64,000 bases of DNA, taken from positions 496,001 through 560,000 of the forward strand of contig JAFKKN010000002.1 in NCBI GenBank assembly GCA_017305535.1, read 5' to 3'. Source of the DNA: Hyphomicrobiales bacterium. Its GTDB lineage: Bacteria; Pseudomonadota; Alphaproteobacteria; Rhizobiales; Xanthobacteraceae. The position numbers were made by a program, and so were the translations under genes. Positions 43,997 to 56,300 of this stretch are shown piece after piece. Each line of letters begins with the position of its first letter. The stretch's first letter is position 1. The notes under the pieces are model-generated. The model worked only from the letters and a program-made list of their open reading frames with translations. It had not been told where the DNA came from and searched no databases.

Positions 43997-44674
43997 ATGT
44001 CCTTGATCGTCAAAATCTGTGGCCTGTCGACGCCCGAGACACTCGCGGCGGCGCTGGAGGCTGGTGCCGACATGGTGGGCTTCGTGTTCTTTCCGCCGTC
44101 GCCGCGTCATATCGATCTCGGCGCCGCAGAGCGGCTTGGACGGCAGGCCAAAGGCCGTGCGCTGAAGGTGGCGCTGTCGGTCGATGCCGACGATGCGTTG
44201 CTGGCCAACAGCATCGAGGCGCTGCGGCCGGACCTGCTGCAATTGCACGGCAAGGAAACCACCGCGCGCGTGCGCGACATCAAGCAGAAATTCGGCCTGC
44301 CGGTGATGAAGGCGGTCCCGGTCGAGACCGCCGCTGATCTCGCGCCGCTGCCGGGCTACGCCGCGGTGGCCGACCGCATCCTGTTCGATGCGCGCGCGCC
44401 GAAGGAGGCGACGCGGCCGGGCGGACTCGGCGCGGCATTCGACTGGCGGCTCCTGGAAAATTTCAAGTGTGGTGTGCCGTTCATGGTGTCCGGCGGGCTG
44501 CACGCGGACAACGTCGCGGAGGCGGTGCGCGTGACGCGTGCCGGCGGTGTCGACGTGTCGTCCGGCGTCGAAAGCGCGCCCGGCGTCAAGGACATCGAGA
44601 TGATCCGCGCCTTCATTCGCGCCGCGCGGATGGCCGATCGCAATTTGCGTGAAGCGAGCCCGCATGTCGGTTAG
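43997..44674 (+). CDS. trpF: phosphoribosylanthranilate isomerase
   Basis: A 225-residue TIM-barrel protein: MSLIVKICGLSTPE with the catalytic Cys in KICGL, GFVFFPPSPRHI, LQLHGKE, RILFDARAPKE with the catalytic Asp, and VSGGLHADNVAEAV. It isomerises phosphoribosylanthranilate in tryptophan synthesis. Separated from trpB by a family B repeat. Confidence 0.96.
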   Translation: MSLIVKICGLSTPETLAAALEAGADMVGFVFFPPSPRHIDLGAAERLGRQAKGRALKVALSVDADDALLANSIEALRPDLLQLHGKETTARVRDIKQKFGLPVMKAVPVETAADLAPLPGYAAVADRILFDARAPKEATRPGGLGAAFDWRLLENFKCGVPFMVSGGLHADNVAEAVRVTRAGGVDVSSGVESAPGVKDIEMIRAFIRAARMADRNLREASPHVG

Positions 44675-44693
44675 CTTTGCACCGTCGCCACAG

Positions 44694-44784
44694 CCGTCAT
44701 GCCCGGATTTATTCCGGGCATCCACGTCTGTCAGAATTCACAGCAAGCAAGACGTGGATGGCCGGGACGAGCCCGGCCATGACG
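44694..44784. repeat. palindromic extragenic repeat, family B copy 5
   Basis: CGTCATGCCCGGATTTATTCC at the left and GGCCATGACG at the right, with CCACGTC and GACGTGG inside. It sits in the trpF-trpB gap (114-120 bp), and its right end is directly next to the trpB ribosome site. Confidence 0.8.
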
Positions 44785-44794
44785 AAGGATGACA

Positions 44795-46012
44795 ATGAAC
44801 TCCCGTCCCAATTCCTTCCGGTCCGGCCCCGACGAACGCGGGCACTTCGGCATGTTTGGCGGACGCTTCGTCGCCGAAACCTTGATGCCGCTGATCCTCG
44901 ATCTCGAAAAAGCTTACGCCGACGCCAAGGCCGATCCCGCGTTTCAACGCGAGATGAACGGCTATCTCAAGGACTATGTCGGCCGGCCGTCGCCGCTGTA
45001 TTTCGCGCAGCGTCTCACCGAGCATCTCGGCGGCGCGAAGATTTATCTCAAGCGCGAGGAGCTGAATCACACCGGCTCCCACAAGGTCAACAACGTGCTC
45101 GGCCAGATCATGGTCGCGCGCCGCATGGGCAAGAAGCGCATCATCGCGGAAACCGGCGCGGGCCAGCACGGCGTTGCCACCGCGACGCTATGCGCACGCT
45201 TCGGGCTCGATTGCGTCGTCTACATGGGCGCGGTCGACGTGGCGCGGCAGGAGCCGAACGTCATCCGCATGGAAATGTTAGGGGCGACAGTGGTGCCGGT
45301 GCAGTCCGGCACCCGCACGCTCAAGGACGCCATGAACGAGGCGCTGCGTGACTGGGTCACCAACGTCCACGACACGTTCTACTGCATTGGCACGGTGGCG
45401 GGGCCGCATCCCTATCCGATGATGGTGCGCGATTTCCAGTCGATCATCGGCCATGAGACGCGCGCGCAGATGCAGGAAGCCGAAGGCCGGTTGCCGGATT
45501 CGCTGATCGCCTGCATCGGCGGCGGCTCCAATGCGATGGGCCTGTTTCATCCGTTCCTCGACGATCCGAGCATCGAGATTTTCGGCGTCGAGGCTGCGGG
45601 CCACGGGCTCGACAAGCTGCATGCGGCGTCGCTCACCGGCGGACGCCCTGGCGTCCTGCACGGCAACCGTACCTACCTGCTGATGGATGCCGATGGGCAG
45701 ATCCAGGACGCGCATTCGATCTCGGCGGGGCTGGATTATCCCGGCATCGGGCCGGAGCATTCGTGGCTGCACGAGACCGGCCGCGTCAAATACATCTCCG
45801 CGACCGACGAGGAAGCACTCGCCGCGTTCCAGTTGCTGTCGCGGCTGGAAGGCATCATCCCGGCGCTGGAATCCGCGCATGCGATCGCGCGCGTCATCGA
45901 CCTCGCGCCAGCGCGCGCGAGCGATCACCTGATGGTGGTCAATCTTTCGGGGCGCGGCGACAAGGACGTGCCGCAGGTCGGCGATATTCTGAAGGGCAGG
46001 AAGGCAAAGTGA
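44795..46012 (+). CDS. trpB: tryptophan synthase beta subunit
   Basis: A 405-residue protein from ATG 44795, 5 nt after GAAGGA; the ATG at 44789 would add two residues. The PLP lysine is in [10 protein letters not shown] (about K97). Glycine loop GGGSNAMG, and [13 protein letters not shown]. It makes tryptophan from indole and serine with TrpA. Its stop overlaps the GTG of trpA. Confidence 0.97.
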   Translation: MNSRPNSFRSGPDERGHFGMFGGRFVAETLMPLILDLEKAYADAKADPAFQREMNGYLKDYVGRPSPLYFAQRLTEHLGGAKIYLKREELNHTGSHKVNNVLGQIMVARRMGKKRIIAETGAGQHGVATATLCARFGLDCVVYMGAVDVARQEPNVIRMEMLGATVVPVQSGTRTLKDAMNEALRDWVTNVHDTFYCIGTVAGPHPYPMMVRDFQSIIGHETRAQMQEAEGRLPDSLIACIGGGSNAMGLFHPFLDDPSIEIFGVEAAGHGLDKLHAASLTGGRPGVLHGNRTYLLMDADGQIQDAHSISAGLDYPGIGPEHSWLHETGRVKYISATDEEALAAFQLLSRLEGIIPALESAHAIARVIDLAPARASDHLMVVNLSGRGDKDVPQVGDILKGRKAK

Positions 46013-46845
46013 CCACCCGCATCGACACACGTTTGGCCGACCTCAAGAAGCAAGGCCGCGCCGCTTTCGTCACCTTCCTGATGGCAGGCGATCCCGATCC
46101 GGCGACGTCGCTCGCGATTATCAAGGCGCTGCCGCAGGCGGGCGCGGATATCATCGAGATCGGCATGCCGTTCACCGATCCGATGGCCGATGGCCCCGCG
46201 ATTCAAGCCGCCGGCCTGCGCGCGCTGAAGGGCGGCATGACCTTGCGCAAGACGCTCGATCTGGTGCGCGGCTTCCGCAAGGACGATGACGCGACGCCAA
46301 TCGTGCTGATGGGTTATTACAACCCGATCTACATCTACGGTGTCGAGGCGTTTCTCACTGACGCCAAGGCCGCCGGCGTCGACGGCCTGATCATCGTCGA
46401 TCTGCCGCCGGAGGAAGACGACGAGCTTTGCCTGCCAGCGATGAAGGCGGGACTGAATTTCATCCGCCTCGCCACGCCCACCACCGACGACAAGCGGCTC
46501 CCGGCGGTGCTCGCCAACACCTCGGGCTTCGTCTATTACGTCTCGATCACCGGCATCACCGGCTCGGCGGCCGCCAACGCGGCGCAGGTCGGCGAGGCAG
46601 TCGCGCGCATCAAGCGGCACACGCCGCTGCCGGTTTGCGTCGGCTTTGGTATCCGCACGCCGGACGCGGCGCGCGATATCGCCCGCGCGGCGGATGGCGC
46701 GGTGGTCGGCACCGCGCTGGTCGATGCCTTGGCGAAAAGCCTCGATGCCGAAGGCCGCGCGACGTCCTCAACCGTCAAGGCGGTGGCCGATCTGACCGCA
46801 TCGCTGGCGCAGGGCGTACGCGGGGCGGCGCAGGCCGCCGAATAA
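46009..46845 (+). CDS. trpA: tryptophan synthase alpha subunit
   Basis: A 278-residue TIM barrel. The start is GTG at 46009 overlapping the trpB stop (GTGA). The catalytic Glu is in [16 protein letters not shown] (about 45-60), Asp in [10 protein letters not shown], with [13 protein letters not shown] and VGFGIRTPD loops for phosphate binding. It cleaves indole-3-glycerol phosphate and channels indole to TrpB. Confidence 0.97.
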   Translation: MTTRIDTRLADLKKQGRAAFVTFLMAGDPDPATSLAIIKALPQAGADIIEIGMPFTDPMADGPAIQAAGLRALKGGMTLRKTLDLVRGFRKDDDATPIVLMGYYNPIYIYGVEAFLTDAKAAGVDGLIIVDLPPEEDDELCLPAMKAGLNFIRLATPTTDDKRLPAVLANTSGFVYYVSITGITGSAAANAAQVGEAVARIKRHTPLPVCVGFGIRTPDAARDIARAADGAVVGTALVDALAKSLDAEGRATSSTVKAVADLTASLAQGVRGAAQAAE

Positions 46846-46934
46846 CGCCACAATCGCGGCCGAAAAGGCCTCCTTGGCGCGGGTTGCCCGCCGCCGATTC
46901 CGGGGCCATATAGGGCTGATCGACGGAGCAAGAC

Positions 46935-47882
46935 ATGAACTGGTTGACCAACGTTGTCCGGCCCAAAATTCGCAGCATTCTCAAGCGCGACACGCCGGAG
47001 AATCTGTGGATCAAGTGCCCGGATTCCGGGCAACTGGTGTTCTACAAGGACGTTGAGGCCAATCAGTTCGTTATCCCCGGCTCGAACTACCACATGCGTA
47101 TGGGCGCGGTGGCACGGCTGAAATCGATCTTCGACAACGAGACCTGGTACGATGTGGCGCTGCCGGACGTCGCCGCCGACCCGCTGAAGTTTCGCGACGA
47201 GCGCAAGTATGTCGATCGCATCAAGGACGCGCGCGCCAAGACCGGGCTGAACGACTCGGTCAAAGTCGGCTACGGCAAACTGGAAGGCCAGGGCGTCGTC
47301 GTCACCGTGCAGGATTTCGATTTCATGGGCGGCTCGCTCGGCATGGCGGCCGGCGAGGCGATCATTCGCGGTTTCGAACTGGCGATTGAAAAGAAGTCGC
47401 CGTGTATCGTGTTTGCCGCGTCGGGTGGCGCGCGGATGCAGGAAGGCATCCTGTCACTGATGCAATTGCCGCGCACCACCGTCGCGGTGGAGATGCTGCG
47501 CGAGGCGGGTCTGCCCTATATCGTGGTGCTGACCAATCCGACCACCGGCGGCGTCACCGCGTCCTATGCGATGCTGGGTGATATCCAGATTGCCGAGCCC
47601 GGCGCGCTGATCGGCTTCGCCGGCGCGCGGGTGATCGAGCAGACCATTCGCGAAAAGCTGCCGGAAGGATTCCAGCGCGCTGAGTATCTCAAGGACCACG
47701 GCATGGTCGACATGGTGGTGCATCGCCATGATCTGCGGCCGACCCTGGCGCGGCTGTGCCGTCTGTTGACCCGCGCGCCGGCGCTCGAAGTCGTCACCGC
47801 CCCGAAGGCGATGCCAGTCGCCGTCGATACGCCCGCCGACGTTACCTCCGAAGGCGCGGCTTCGGTTGCGCCGCAGGCGTGA
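46935..47882 (+). CDS. accD: acetyl-CoA carboxylase carboxyltransferase beta subunit, zinc ribbon degenerate
   Basis: A 315-residue protein. The carboxyltransferase core has [35 protein letters not shown] and [16 protein letters not shown] intact. The N-terminal zinc ribbon of canonical AccD (Cys4) is not: in [10 protein letters not shown] and [10 protein letters not shown] only C28 remains, with S31, I47 and S50 in place of Cys. It therefore cannot bind zinc in the usual way; this may be a clade-specific feature. With AccA it transfers CO2 to acetyl-CoA. folC follows with a GTGA overlap. Confidence 0.95.
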   Translation: MNWLTNVVRPKIRSILKRDTPENLWIKCPDSGQLVFYKDVEANQFVIPGSNYHMRMGAVARLKSIFDNETWYDVALPDVAADPLKFRDERKYVDRIKDARAKTGLNDSVKVGYGKLEGQGVVVTVQDFDFMGGSLGMAAGEAIIRGFELAIEKKSPCIVFAASGGARMQEGILSLMQLPRTTVAVEMLREAGLPYIVVLTNPTTGGVTASYAMLGDIQIAEPGALIGFAGARVIEQTIREKLPEGFQRAEYLKDHGMVDMVVHRHDLRPTLARLCRLLTRAPALEVVTAPKAMPVAVDTPADVTSEGAASVAPQA

Positions 47883-49210
47883 GCGGACCCGCCGCCACGC
47901 CGCCGCCGTCGCTGGACGAACTGCTGGCGCGGCTGTCGCGGCTTCATCCCCATCGCATCGACCTGACGCTGGAGCGCGTCGAGCGGTTGCTGGCGGCGCT
48001 CGATCATCCCGAACGCAAATTGTCGCCGGTGATTCACGTTGCCGGCACCAACGGCAAGGGCTCGACGCTCGCTTTCCTGCGCGCGATGCTGGAAGCGGCG
48101 GGCCTGCGCGTGCATGTCTACACCTCGCCGTGGCTGGTGCGGATCAACGAAAGCATTCGCCTCGCCGGTGCGCTGGTCGGTGATGACGAACTGCGCGAGG
48201 TGTTGCTGGAATGCGAGCGCGTCAATGCCGGCGCGCCGATCACGCGTTTCGAGATCGAGACGGTGGCGGCACTGCTGTTGTTCGCGCGGCATCAGGCCGA
48301 TGTTGTTCTTCTCGAAACCGGCCTTGGCGGTCGGCTCGATGCCACCAACGTCATCGAGAGCCCCGCCGTGTGCGTGCTGACGCCGATCGGCATGGATCAC
48401 ACTGAATTTCTCGGGCCAACGCTGGATGCCATCGCGGTCGAAAAGGCCGGTATCATCAAGCGTAACGTGCCGGTGATCAGCGCCGCGCAATCGCCGGAAG
48501 CGCTGGCGGTGATCGAGGCGCAGGCGAAGCGGATGCGTGCGCCGCTCCATGCCGCCGGGGAAACGTGGCATGTCGGCGTCGAGCACGGACGACTGGTCTA
48601 TCAGGACGAGCGCGGCCTGCTTGATCTCGCGGCACCACGTTTGCTCGGCCGTCATCAGGTCGATAATGCCGGGCTCGCGATTGCCACGCTGCGCGCGCTC
48701 GAGATGTTCCGCATCGATCACGCGGCGTACGAGGCCGGCATCGCCGCCGCGCAATGGCCGGCGCGAATGCAGCGCCTTACCACTGGCACGCTGGTGGCGC
48801 ATGCGCCGCGCGACGCCGAGATCTGGCTCGACGGTGGCCACAATGCCGACGGCGGGCGTGTCGTCTCGGCCGCAATCGGCGATCTTGAGGAGCGGGTGTC
48901 GCGGCCGCTTGTGCTGATCGTCGGAATGATGGCCAACAAGGATGCCGATGCGTTCCTCGCCAACTTCGCCGGGCTGACGCGCCACATCATCGCGGTGCCG
49001 ATCCCGGATCGCGAGGGTGCGATGCCGGTGGCGCAACTGGCCGAGGCAATCCGGCGGCTCGGCATGCGCGCGGAGATGGCGGCAAGCGTCGATGCGGCGC
49101 TGCAATTCCTGGCGCAGCTGGCTTACGAAATCCCGCCGCGCATCCTCATCACCGGCTCGCTCTATCTCGCGGGGCATGTGCTGGCCGCGAATGGCACGGT
49201 GGTGAATTGA
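47879..49210 (+). CDS. folC: dihydrofolate synthase/folylpolyglutamate synthase
   Basis: A 443-residue Mur-ligase family protein. The start is GTG 47879, overlapping the accD stop. P-loop GTNGKGST (56-63), the [14 protein letters not shown] loop, and [11 protein letters not shown] in the C-terminal domain. It adds glutamates to folates. The coupling with accD is common in proteobacteria. Confidence 0.96.
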   Translation: MSGPAATPPPSLDELLARLSRLHPHRIDLTLERVERLLAALDHPERKLSPVIHVAGTNGKGSTLAFLRAMLEAAGLRVHVYTSPWLVRINESIRLAGALVGDDELREVLLECERVNAGAPITRFEIETVAALLLFARHQADVVLLETGLGGRLDATNVIESPAVCVLTPIGMDHTEFLGPTLDAIAVEKAGIIKRNVPVISAAQSPEALAVIEAQAKRMRAPLHAAGETWHVGVEHGRLVYQDERGLLDLAAPRLLGRHQVDNAGLAIATLRALEMFRIDHAAYEAGIAAAQWPARMQRLTTGTLVAHAPRDAEIWLDGGHNADGGRVVSAAIGDLEERVSRPLVLIVGMMANKDADAFLANFAGLTRHIIAVPIPDREGAMPVAQLAEAIRRLGMRAEMAASVDAALQFLAQLAYEIPPRILITGSLYLAGHVLAANGTVVN

Positions 49211-49214
49211 GCTT

Positions 49215-49373
49215 CTTCACCTCTCCCCGCTTGCGGGGAGAGGTCGGCCGGCGCAGCGTAGCGGAGACGGCCGGGTGAGGGCGTACCGAGTGCACAACTG
49301 CGCGCATTGGCCCGCCTGATCCTCCTTGCCCCTCACCCCGACCCTCTCCCCGTAAACGGGGAGAGGGAGAAGC
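49215..49373. repeat. about 159-bp inverted-repeat element after folC (family D copy 5)
   Basis: The left arm begins CTCTCCCCGCTTGCGGGGAGAG, followed by a nested GCGCAGCGTAGCGGAGACGGC insert. The right arm has CCCTCTCCCCGTAAACGGGGAGAGGG. Same architecture as family D but more diverged; no gene inside. It lies between the convergent folC and trxA genes. Confidence 0.6.
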
Positions 49374-49379
49374 AAAACA

Positions 49380-49412
49380 AAAACGGCCGGCGAAACTCGC
49401 CGGCCGTTTTGT
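49380..49412 (-). terminator. terminator of trxA
   Basis: Stem AAACGGCCGGCGA/TCGCCGGCCGTTT with a 4-nt loop and TTTT after it on the minus strand, just after the trxA stop. Also symmetric enough to stop transcription from folC. Confidence 0.85.
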
Positions 49413-49432
49413 AAACCGATATGCGCGTCGGA

Positions 49433-49756
49433 TCAGACCGCCGTGGAAATCCACTGCTGCAGCTTCTGCTTCGGCGCGGCGCCGACCTGACGCGAGGCCA
49501 TCTCGCCACCCTTGAAGATCATCAAAGTGGGGATCGACATCACGCCGTACTTCGACGCGGTCTGCGGGCTCTCGTCGACGTTGAGCTTGACGATCTTGAC
49601 CTTGTCGCCCATCGCGCCCGCGATCTCGTCCAGAGCCGGTGCGATCATGCGGCAGGGGCCGCACCATTCCGCCCAGAAATCGACCACGACCGGGCCCTCC
49701 GCCTTGAGCACCTGCGCTTCGAAATCGGCATCGGAAACCTTGCCTACGGCGGCCAT
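49433..49756 (-). CDS. trxA: thioredoxin
   Basis: A 107-residue protein from ATG 49756; a longer frame upstream is rejected because thioredoxin homology begins here. Active site W31-C32-G33-P34-C35, FKGGEM and the cis-proline in MSIPTLMIF. It is the general cytoplasmic disulfide reductant. It is the last gene of the minus-strand string from coaBC through addA. Confidence 0.97.
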   Translation of the reverse strand: MAAVGKVSDADFEAQVLKAEGPVVVDFWAEWCGPCRMIAPALDEIAGAMGDKVKIVKLNVDESPQTASKYGVMSIPTLMIFKGGEMASRQVGAAPKQKLQQWISTAV

Positions 49757-49854
49757 GATATACCTCGTTGTTCCTTGAAATCGGTGGCGCGGGAATCGCG
49801 CCTCACATCTGGCGCTGAACGTAGGAAGACGACCCCGCCGGGTCAAGACTTCAC

Positions 49855-52800
49855 CTATCGTGCCAGCGCGGATGCCAGCCCGGCGTCCAGCGCAGGCGGG
49901 AAAATCTTCATTATTTCAAGCGTTTCGGTCCATAGCAGGGCGGCGTGAATGGTCCGCCCGGGATAGAGGTTGGCGAGCACGGCGCGATACAGCGCCAACT
50001 GCCGGATGTAGGCGGGCGGGGCATCCTTCGGATGCGTCGGTGGCGTGTGGTTGGTTTTGTAGTCAACGATCAGGACGGCGTCGTCGGTGACCACCAGACG
50101 GTCGATCTGGCCGGAGACGAGGACGTGTCCGCCGCGCGGACGAGGCAGCCGGCCGACGATCGAGACCTCGGCGCGGCTGCCGGCCCCGAACACCGGTGCG
50201 AAGCGCGGATCGTCGAGCAACGCCAGCGCCTGCGAGATCAAAGTGTCGCGTTCGTCGTCGCTCCAATCGCGCGCGGCGCGCGCGAGATAGCGGCGCGCGG
50301 CACCGCTGCGCTGCTCGCGTGTGAGATCCGGTAGGGATTGCAACAGCCGATGCACCAGCGTGCCGCGTTGCAAGGCGCGTGCGCGTTGCTCTGCCGACTC
50401 GCCGCTGCGGATGCCGTGCGTTTTATCGTCGTCGGCATCCGATGGTCGCAAAACGGCGTCGGCGCGCGGGCCCGGCGTGGCGCGCGTGCGCAGCCATGAT
50501 GGCAACGAAAGCCCTGTCGCTGTTTCCGCCTTTGAGGCTGGTGTGGTCGTGGAATGCGTGTCGCCGGTGCGGGTGTAGCGCTTCACCAAGCCGAACGTTG
50601 TGTCGATGTCCTCGCATTGCAGATCGGACGCGGCGCGCCCCGCCTCAAGTCCCTTGGCGATCAGATCGTACCAGGAATGTTCGCGCACCGCGTTGCGGTT
50701 GCCGGGCTGGCAACCGCCGACGATCAGGCGATCTGCGGCGCGCGTCATGGCCACGTAAAGCAGGCGGCGATACTCGTCCTCGGTGTCGTCCAGCATGGTC
50801 GCGCGCGCGGCGGCAACAGTGGCGGGATCGTCGGCCTTGCCGCCGGCCCAGACGTTGACGCTCAGCCCGTGCGGATTGGCGTTGCCTTGCGGCACGCGGA
50901 TCAGGCGCAGCCGCTGGGTGTCGCGCGGCGAGGTGGTGGTGTCGACCATGAACACCACCGAGGCTTCGAGTCCCTTCGCGCCATGCACGGTCATGACGCG
51001 TACTTCGTCGCGGCCGATGTCCATGTCGCGCTTCACGTCGGTGTCGGCGGCGCGCAGCCACGCCATCAAACCTTGCAGCGAGGCGGGGGCCTTGCGCTCG
51101 TAGGTTAGCGCAAGATCGAGGAATTCGTCGAGAGCGTCGTTGGCTTCGGGTCCCAGTCGTTTGAGGATGCGCGCGCGGCCGTCATCACCGCCGAGCAGCC
51201 ACGCGTAGAAGGTGAATGGTGTGTCCGTGAACGCGCGCTCCTCGTAACGTGCGAGGCGATCATGCGCGGTCTTCAGTTTCGTATCGCTGTCCGCGTGCTG
51301 CGCCAACGCGTCGCGCAGATTTCCTTTGCGCTTCGGTGCAATTGCCAGCAAGTCATCATCGTCGAGACCGAACAACGGGCTCTTCAGTGCCACCGCCAGC
51401 GCGAGATCGTCGCGCGGCAATAGCAACGCATCGGCGAGACTCATCAGGTCGATGACCGCGATATGCTCGGTGAGCTTGAGGCGATCCGCACCCGCCACCG
51501 GAATGCCGGCATATTTCAGCGCCTGGATCACGGCGTTGAATGTTTTCTCGCGCCGCCGCACCAGCACCAGAATATCGCCGTAGCGCAGCGGTCGTCGATC
51601 GTTGGCCGGGCCGGTCATGGTGCCGCCAGCAATCAGCGTCGCGATCTCGGCCTGCACGCGCCGGGCCAGCTTCACCTGCGGACTGGTTTCCGACACTGCA
51701 TCGAACGGCGCCCGCCAGCCTTCGATGTCGGGCTGTTCGTCCGGCTTCTCCAGTTCCCACAGGTCGATCAGGCTTGGTGCGGCGTCACTGAGCGCGAGAT
51801 GCGGCGGCATGCCGTCGAGATCGGTGGTGATGCTCTTGTAGATGTCCTGCGATTTGAAGGTCTCGGAGACGGCGGACAACACGGTTGCGCCGGAGCGGAA
51901 CGAATAGGTGAAGGACACCGGCGCGAAGCGCAGCCCCGCATGGGTGAAGCGGCGTTCCAGCTCGCGGCGGCGATGATCGAACTCGCGCGGGGCCGCGCCC
52001 TGAAACGAGAAGATCGATTGCTTCTCGTCACCGACGGCGAAGATGGTGCGCTTGACGATGTCGCGCGCGCCTTCGCCGGCGGTGAACTCCGCGATGATGC
52101 GATCGACGATGTCCCATTGTCGCGGGCTGGTGTCCTGCGCCTCGTCGATCAGCACATGATCGACGCCGCGATCGAGCTTGTAATGCACCCAGCCGGACGA
52201 GACGTTGTCGAGCATCGCCAGCGTCTTGTCGATCAGGTCGTCGTAATCAAGCAGGCCGCGCTGCTGTTTCTCGGCGCGATAATGCGATGCCACCGTGCTG
52301 GCGATGGTCAGCAGCGCCTCGGTGCGGTCGCGCTGGATGACGGCGCGCCGCTTCTCGAGAAGGCCGGTCAGGCGTGCACTCTCATCGGATAGCGTTTGCG
52401 CGAGGCCGGGCTGTGCATCGCCGAGCTTCTTGGTGAAAAGCGATTTGCGTGGCTCCCGGCTTTGCGTGAGGAACACGCTGAAATAAGTTTCCAGTTGCGC
52501 GTCGTTTTTGAGATCGAAAGCCGCGAGCAAACGGTTGGCCTGATCGTGGTCGCTTTTGCTGCCGGTCATGAAGATCGCGGCGAAGTCTTTCCATCGTGCG
52601 CGCGGCAGGTGCGGGCCATCGACGATATCGCGCTCGATGTCCGCGAGCCTGTCGTCAGCCGTGACGCCGAGCGTGCGTGCGAGCTGCGCGCGTGCGGCCT
52701 CGATGCCGCCGGCCTGATCGGCCCAGGCGATGAAATGCTCGCGGGAAAGGCACGCCTCGCGCACCACCTCCTTGAAGGTGACGTCGGCGGCGTAAGTCAT

Positions 52801-53358
52801 GGCGGTCGTGAGTGCACGGCCGACAGCGCTGTCCGGCGCGTGTGATGCTTCCAGCAGCACCGCGAGATTGGCGCGCTCCATCATTTCGCTCTGGTCGCGG
52901 TCGTCGAGCACGGCGAAGCGCGCCGGGACGTTGGCCTCGAACGGAAACTGTTGCAACAGCCGGGTGCAAAGCGCGTGGATGGTTTGCACCTTCAGTCCGC
53001 CTGGTGTTTCCAGCGCGCAGGCGAACAGCTCGCGCGCACGCTCGCGCGTCTTGGCGGAAGGCTTCGTCGCGCCGGTGGCGAGGATTGCGATATCGAGCGC
53101 GGCGTCGTCGAGCGTCACCCAGCGGCCCAGCGTCTCGAACACGCGTTGCGCCATGTTGGCGGCGGCGGCTTTGGTGAAGGTGATGCAGAGGATTTTTTCC
53201 GGCGGGACGCCGTCGAGCAGCAGCCGGATCACCCGGTTGACGAGAACGTGGGTCTTGCCGGCGCCGGCATTGGCGGCGACGAAAGCGGATGTGTCGGGAT
53301 CGGACGCCTTGGCCTGCGCCTCGCGTACCGCCAGCGGAATATCGCGGCGCGCGCTCAT
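49855..53358 (-). CDS. addA: double-strand break repair helicase AddA
   Basis: A 1167-residue UvrD/RecB-type helicase-nuclease from ATG 53358. Walker A AGAGKT (31-36), [14 protein letters not shown] (Walker B), motif [19 protein letters not shown], and a C-terminal RecB-type nuclease with [11 protein letters not shown]. With AddB it resects double-strand ends for RecA. The start overlaps the addB stop. Confidence 0.96.
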   Translation of the reverse strand: MSARRDIPLAVREAQAKASDPDTSAFVAANAGAGKTHVLVNRVIRLLLDGVPPEKILCITFTKAAAANMAQRVFETLGRWVTLDDAALDIAILATGATKPSAKTRERARELFACALETPGGLKVQTIHALCTRLLQQFPFEANVPARFAVLDDRDQSEMMERANLAVLLEASHAPDSAVGRALTTAMTYAADVTFKEVVREACLSREHFIAWADQAGGIEAARAQLARTLGVTADDRLADIERDIVDGPHLPRARWKDFAAIFMTGSKSDHDQANRLLAAFDLKNDAQLETYFSVFLTQSREPRKSLFTKKLGDAQPGLAQTLSDESARLTGLLEKRRAVIQRDRTEALLTIASTVASHYRAEKQQRGLLDYDDLIDKTLAMLDNVSSGWVHYKLDRGVDHVLIDEAQDTSPRQWDIVDRIIAEFTAGEGARDIVKRTIFAVGDEKQSIFSFQGAAPREFDHRRRELERRFTHAGLRFAPVSFTYSFRSGATVLSAVSETFKSQDIYKSITTDLDGMPPHLALSDAAPSLIDLWELEKPDEQPDIEGWRAPFDAVSETSPQVKLARRVQAEIATLIAGGTMTGPANDRRPLRYGDILVLVRRREKTFNAVIQALKYAGIPVAGADRLKLTEHIAVIDLMSLADALLLPRDDLALAVALKSPLFGLDDDDLLAIAPKRKGNLRDALAQHADSDTKLKTAHDRLARYEERAFTDTPFTFYAWLLGGDDGRARILKRLGPEANDALDEFLDLALTYERKAPASLQGLMAWLRAADTDVKRDMDIGRDEVRVMTVHGAKGLEASVVFMVDTTTSPRDTQRLRLIRVPQGNANPHGLSVNVWAGGKADDPATVAAARATMLDDTEDEYRRLLYVAMTRAADRLIVGGCQPGNRNAVREHSWYDLIAKGLEAGRAASDLQCEDIDTTFGLVKRYTRTGDTHSTTTPASKAETATGLSLPSWLRTRATPGPRADAVLRPSDADDDKTHGIRSGESAEQRARALQRGTLVHRLLQSLPDLTREQRSGAARRYLARAARDWSDDERDTLISQALALLDDPRFAPVFGAGSRAEVSIVGRLPRPRGGHVLVSGQIDRLVVTDDAVLIVDYKTNHTPPTHPKDAPPAYIRQLALYRAVLANLYPGRTIHAALLWTETLEIMKIFPPALDAGLASALAR

Positions 53359-56300
53359 GCATCGCCTCCGTCGTCGCTGCCGCCGCCCGCCGACCATTCC
53401 TTGATGCGAGCGAGATCGTCGTACCGGCCGTAGCGGTTGGTCCACATCGAGAGATTGAGCGAGGTGTAGGGTTGAGCCTCGTCATCGAAGCGGCGAATCA
53501 ACGCTTCGAGTTTGCGCAAAGCTTCGTCCGCGCCATCATCCGGAAATTGCGGCGTGTCGGTGCGGTTGATTTTCAGTTCAACCGGCCTCGGTTCGCCCGG
53601 CGGGGTGTTGCCGCTGAGGCGGATGTACAGAAGTTCGCTGACGGAGGAGCCGGCGGCGATGCCCTCGAAACCGCCCTGCCGCAGGATCGCGGCTTCCAGC
53701 GTCAGTTGCGGCGACAGTCCCATGCGCACCTGCTTGCCGGTCGGTGGAATGCCGGTCTTGTAGTCGAGCAGCGCGAAGGTACGGTCGGCGCGATGCTCGA
53801 TACGGTCGGCGCGTGCCGACAGCGTGAAGGCGCGGCCGTCGTCGAGGTGAATTTTTGTCTCGCCGCGAATTTCCGCATCGATGCGTGCGACCTGGCCTCG
53901 CCGTTCGCGCTCCCAGCCAGCGAACCATCCGGCGATGCGCAGGAAGCGCGGCCACCACAGCGCGCGCGCCTCGGGCCGCTCCATCAAGGCCGCGAAGTGT
54001 TGTGTGCCGATGCCGCGCAAGGCCGCTTCGATGTCGTCGGGGAGTGCATCGGAAAATTGCCGCGAAAAATCGCCCAGCGCGGCGTGAATTGCCGAGCCGC
54101 GATCCGCCGCCGTCAGCGGCATGTCCACCGGATCGAGCGGTGTCAGTTGCAGGATACGTTTGGCGAAGATCGTATAAGGATCGCGCAGCCAGTCCTCGAT
54201 CTCGGTTACCGACATCTTGAGTGGCCGCAGCGCACGCGGCGGTTTTGGCGCAGGTTGCGTGCTCGGCTTGACGATGTCCGGACGGTCGAGCGCTTCGGCG
54301 TAGTGCAGATAGGTTGCACCAGCCTCTTTCGCCCTGCGCCAAGCGTCTGCACCTGCGGTCGCTTCAAGTCGATGCAGGAAGCGCGAGGCAACTGCGGGCG
54401 CGCCGCCGGATTTCGCGGCGTGGCTCAGGATCACTTCGCGGGTGCCCAGCAGTTGTGTGAAGTCGTGCGCGGTGAGGCCGATGCGGCGTTCCGGCAGGTC
54501 GAGCCCGAGCTGATAGCGCATCGGCCGGCTCAGCCACGGATCGATGCGCGGCGCGGGCGGCCAGGTGCCTTCGATCAATCCGCCGAGAATGACGCGATCG
54601 TGTTCCGTGAGACGCGCTTCGAGCAGGCCATAGATGCGCAGTTGCGCGTTCGCGGCGAGCGGCTGCCGCGCCACGCGGTCGCCGAAAGCGGTCTGGAACA
54701 CTTCGGTGTAATCGCGCAAAGGCACCGGCAATCCGCTCGGCGCGGGCTTGCCGTCAACGGTTTCGCTCAACAGGTCGTCGAACGCGGCAAGTACCGCGCG
54801 GCCGTCATTATCGTCGAATGCCGGCGTTGCGTTGGTGTCGTCGGTTGCGAGCGCGATCAGCGCGCCGCGATGCTGCTCGGCGAGAGCCGTGAAATCCGGT
54901 GACGCCTTGGGGCCGGCGCTTTCGAGTGGTGCGAAGATTGCCTGCAACGCGGCGATCAGCGCGGCGGCTGCATCGAGCTGCGGCTCCTGCAATTTCGCAC
55001 GCGGCTCGCTGCCATGGATCGCGGAATCTTCGCCGCGATTGAGTTTGATCAGTTCGGCGCGGAAGGTCGCGAAGTCGCGCGCGAGGCCGGCGCTGCCGGC
55101 GGCGGGACGCGTGCCGCGCAGCAGTGCGAGTTCGAGCGTCTCGGCGGCGGTGCGCCAACCGTTCTGTGCGCGGCCGAGGCGAAACAGCGGATGCTTCAGC
55201 AGTGCCAGCAAGGTCGGCGGTTCCAGTCCCTCGCAGGCGGCGCGCGCCGCAAGCCGCGTGAAAATGCCGGGAGGCGTATCGAGGAGCGGGTCGCCGCCGG
55301 AATCGTCGTAGGCGAGATTCCAGCGGTCGAGCGCCGCCATCACGCGCCGCGCCAGCGCGCGGTCTGGCGTCACCAGCGCCGCCGTCAGATCGAGTTGGCG
55401 TGCTTCGCGCATCGCCACCGCGATCGCCAGTGCTTCCATTTCCGGGTTTGGCGCTTCGATTACGGTGAACCGATGCATCGCATCCGCGATGTGTTGCGCC
55501 ACGTCGGGCTCGGCGAGGCGTTGATGCCATTGTCCGGTGGCGCTGGCGGGTCGCATCGCTTCCGATGCCAAGACCTCGCGGCCTTGTGGCGCAGGCCTGC
55601 CAAGCTGAACGACATCGCGACGTTCGATGCCGAAACGTTGCAGCAAGCCATGCAGCGCGAATTGCGGATGGTTCGACGCGGGCGCGACATCATACTGGCC
55701 GCTGGCATCGCGATGGCCGCCGATGCCATGCCACGCACTCTCGTCGAGATCTGTGTCGAGACCAGGCAGCACCACCGCGCCATGCGGCAGTTGTGCGATG
55801 GCGTGCAGCAACTTCGCGGTCGCGGGAATCGAGCCGGTGGAGCCTGCCGCGATCACCGGGCCGTGGTGATGCGTCTTCAACCGCTCGGCTTCGGCCGCGA
55901 TCAGGAGATCGCGGCGCGTGGCGGGTTCGATGTGGGCGGTTTCTTTTAGGAAAGCTGGCCACGTCTCGCGTGCGATCTTGAGGAAATCCAGCGACAGCTT
56001 CCAGTAGTCGTCGAGCGCATCGGGCACGAGGCCGTCGAGCGCGGCCCAGTCGACGTCGCGCGTCGCCATGTCGTCCATCAGCCGCGCAAGATCGGTGGCG
56101 AGCGCGAGTGTGGCGGCGGGGCCACCCACCACCAGCGGCGCGACCAACGGGCTTTTCGGCCGCAATTGTTTCGCCCAGGCGCCGACCAGTTGCGCCAGCG
56201 TCAGGCGCCGCTGCAATCCGCCGAGCGCGGGTGGAAGATCGAACGCGTCGCGGATGTCGGTGTCGGCGAAGGCGCCTTCGTCCTCGTCGATATCGCCGAG

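Noticed and set aside
51463-56000. Several 250-540-codon plus-strand frames within addA/addB
   Set aside because: Shadow frames of the addAB genes, with Arg/Ala-rich biased composition.
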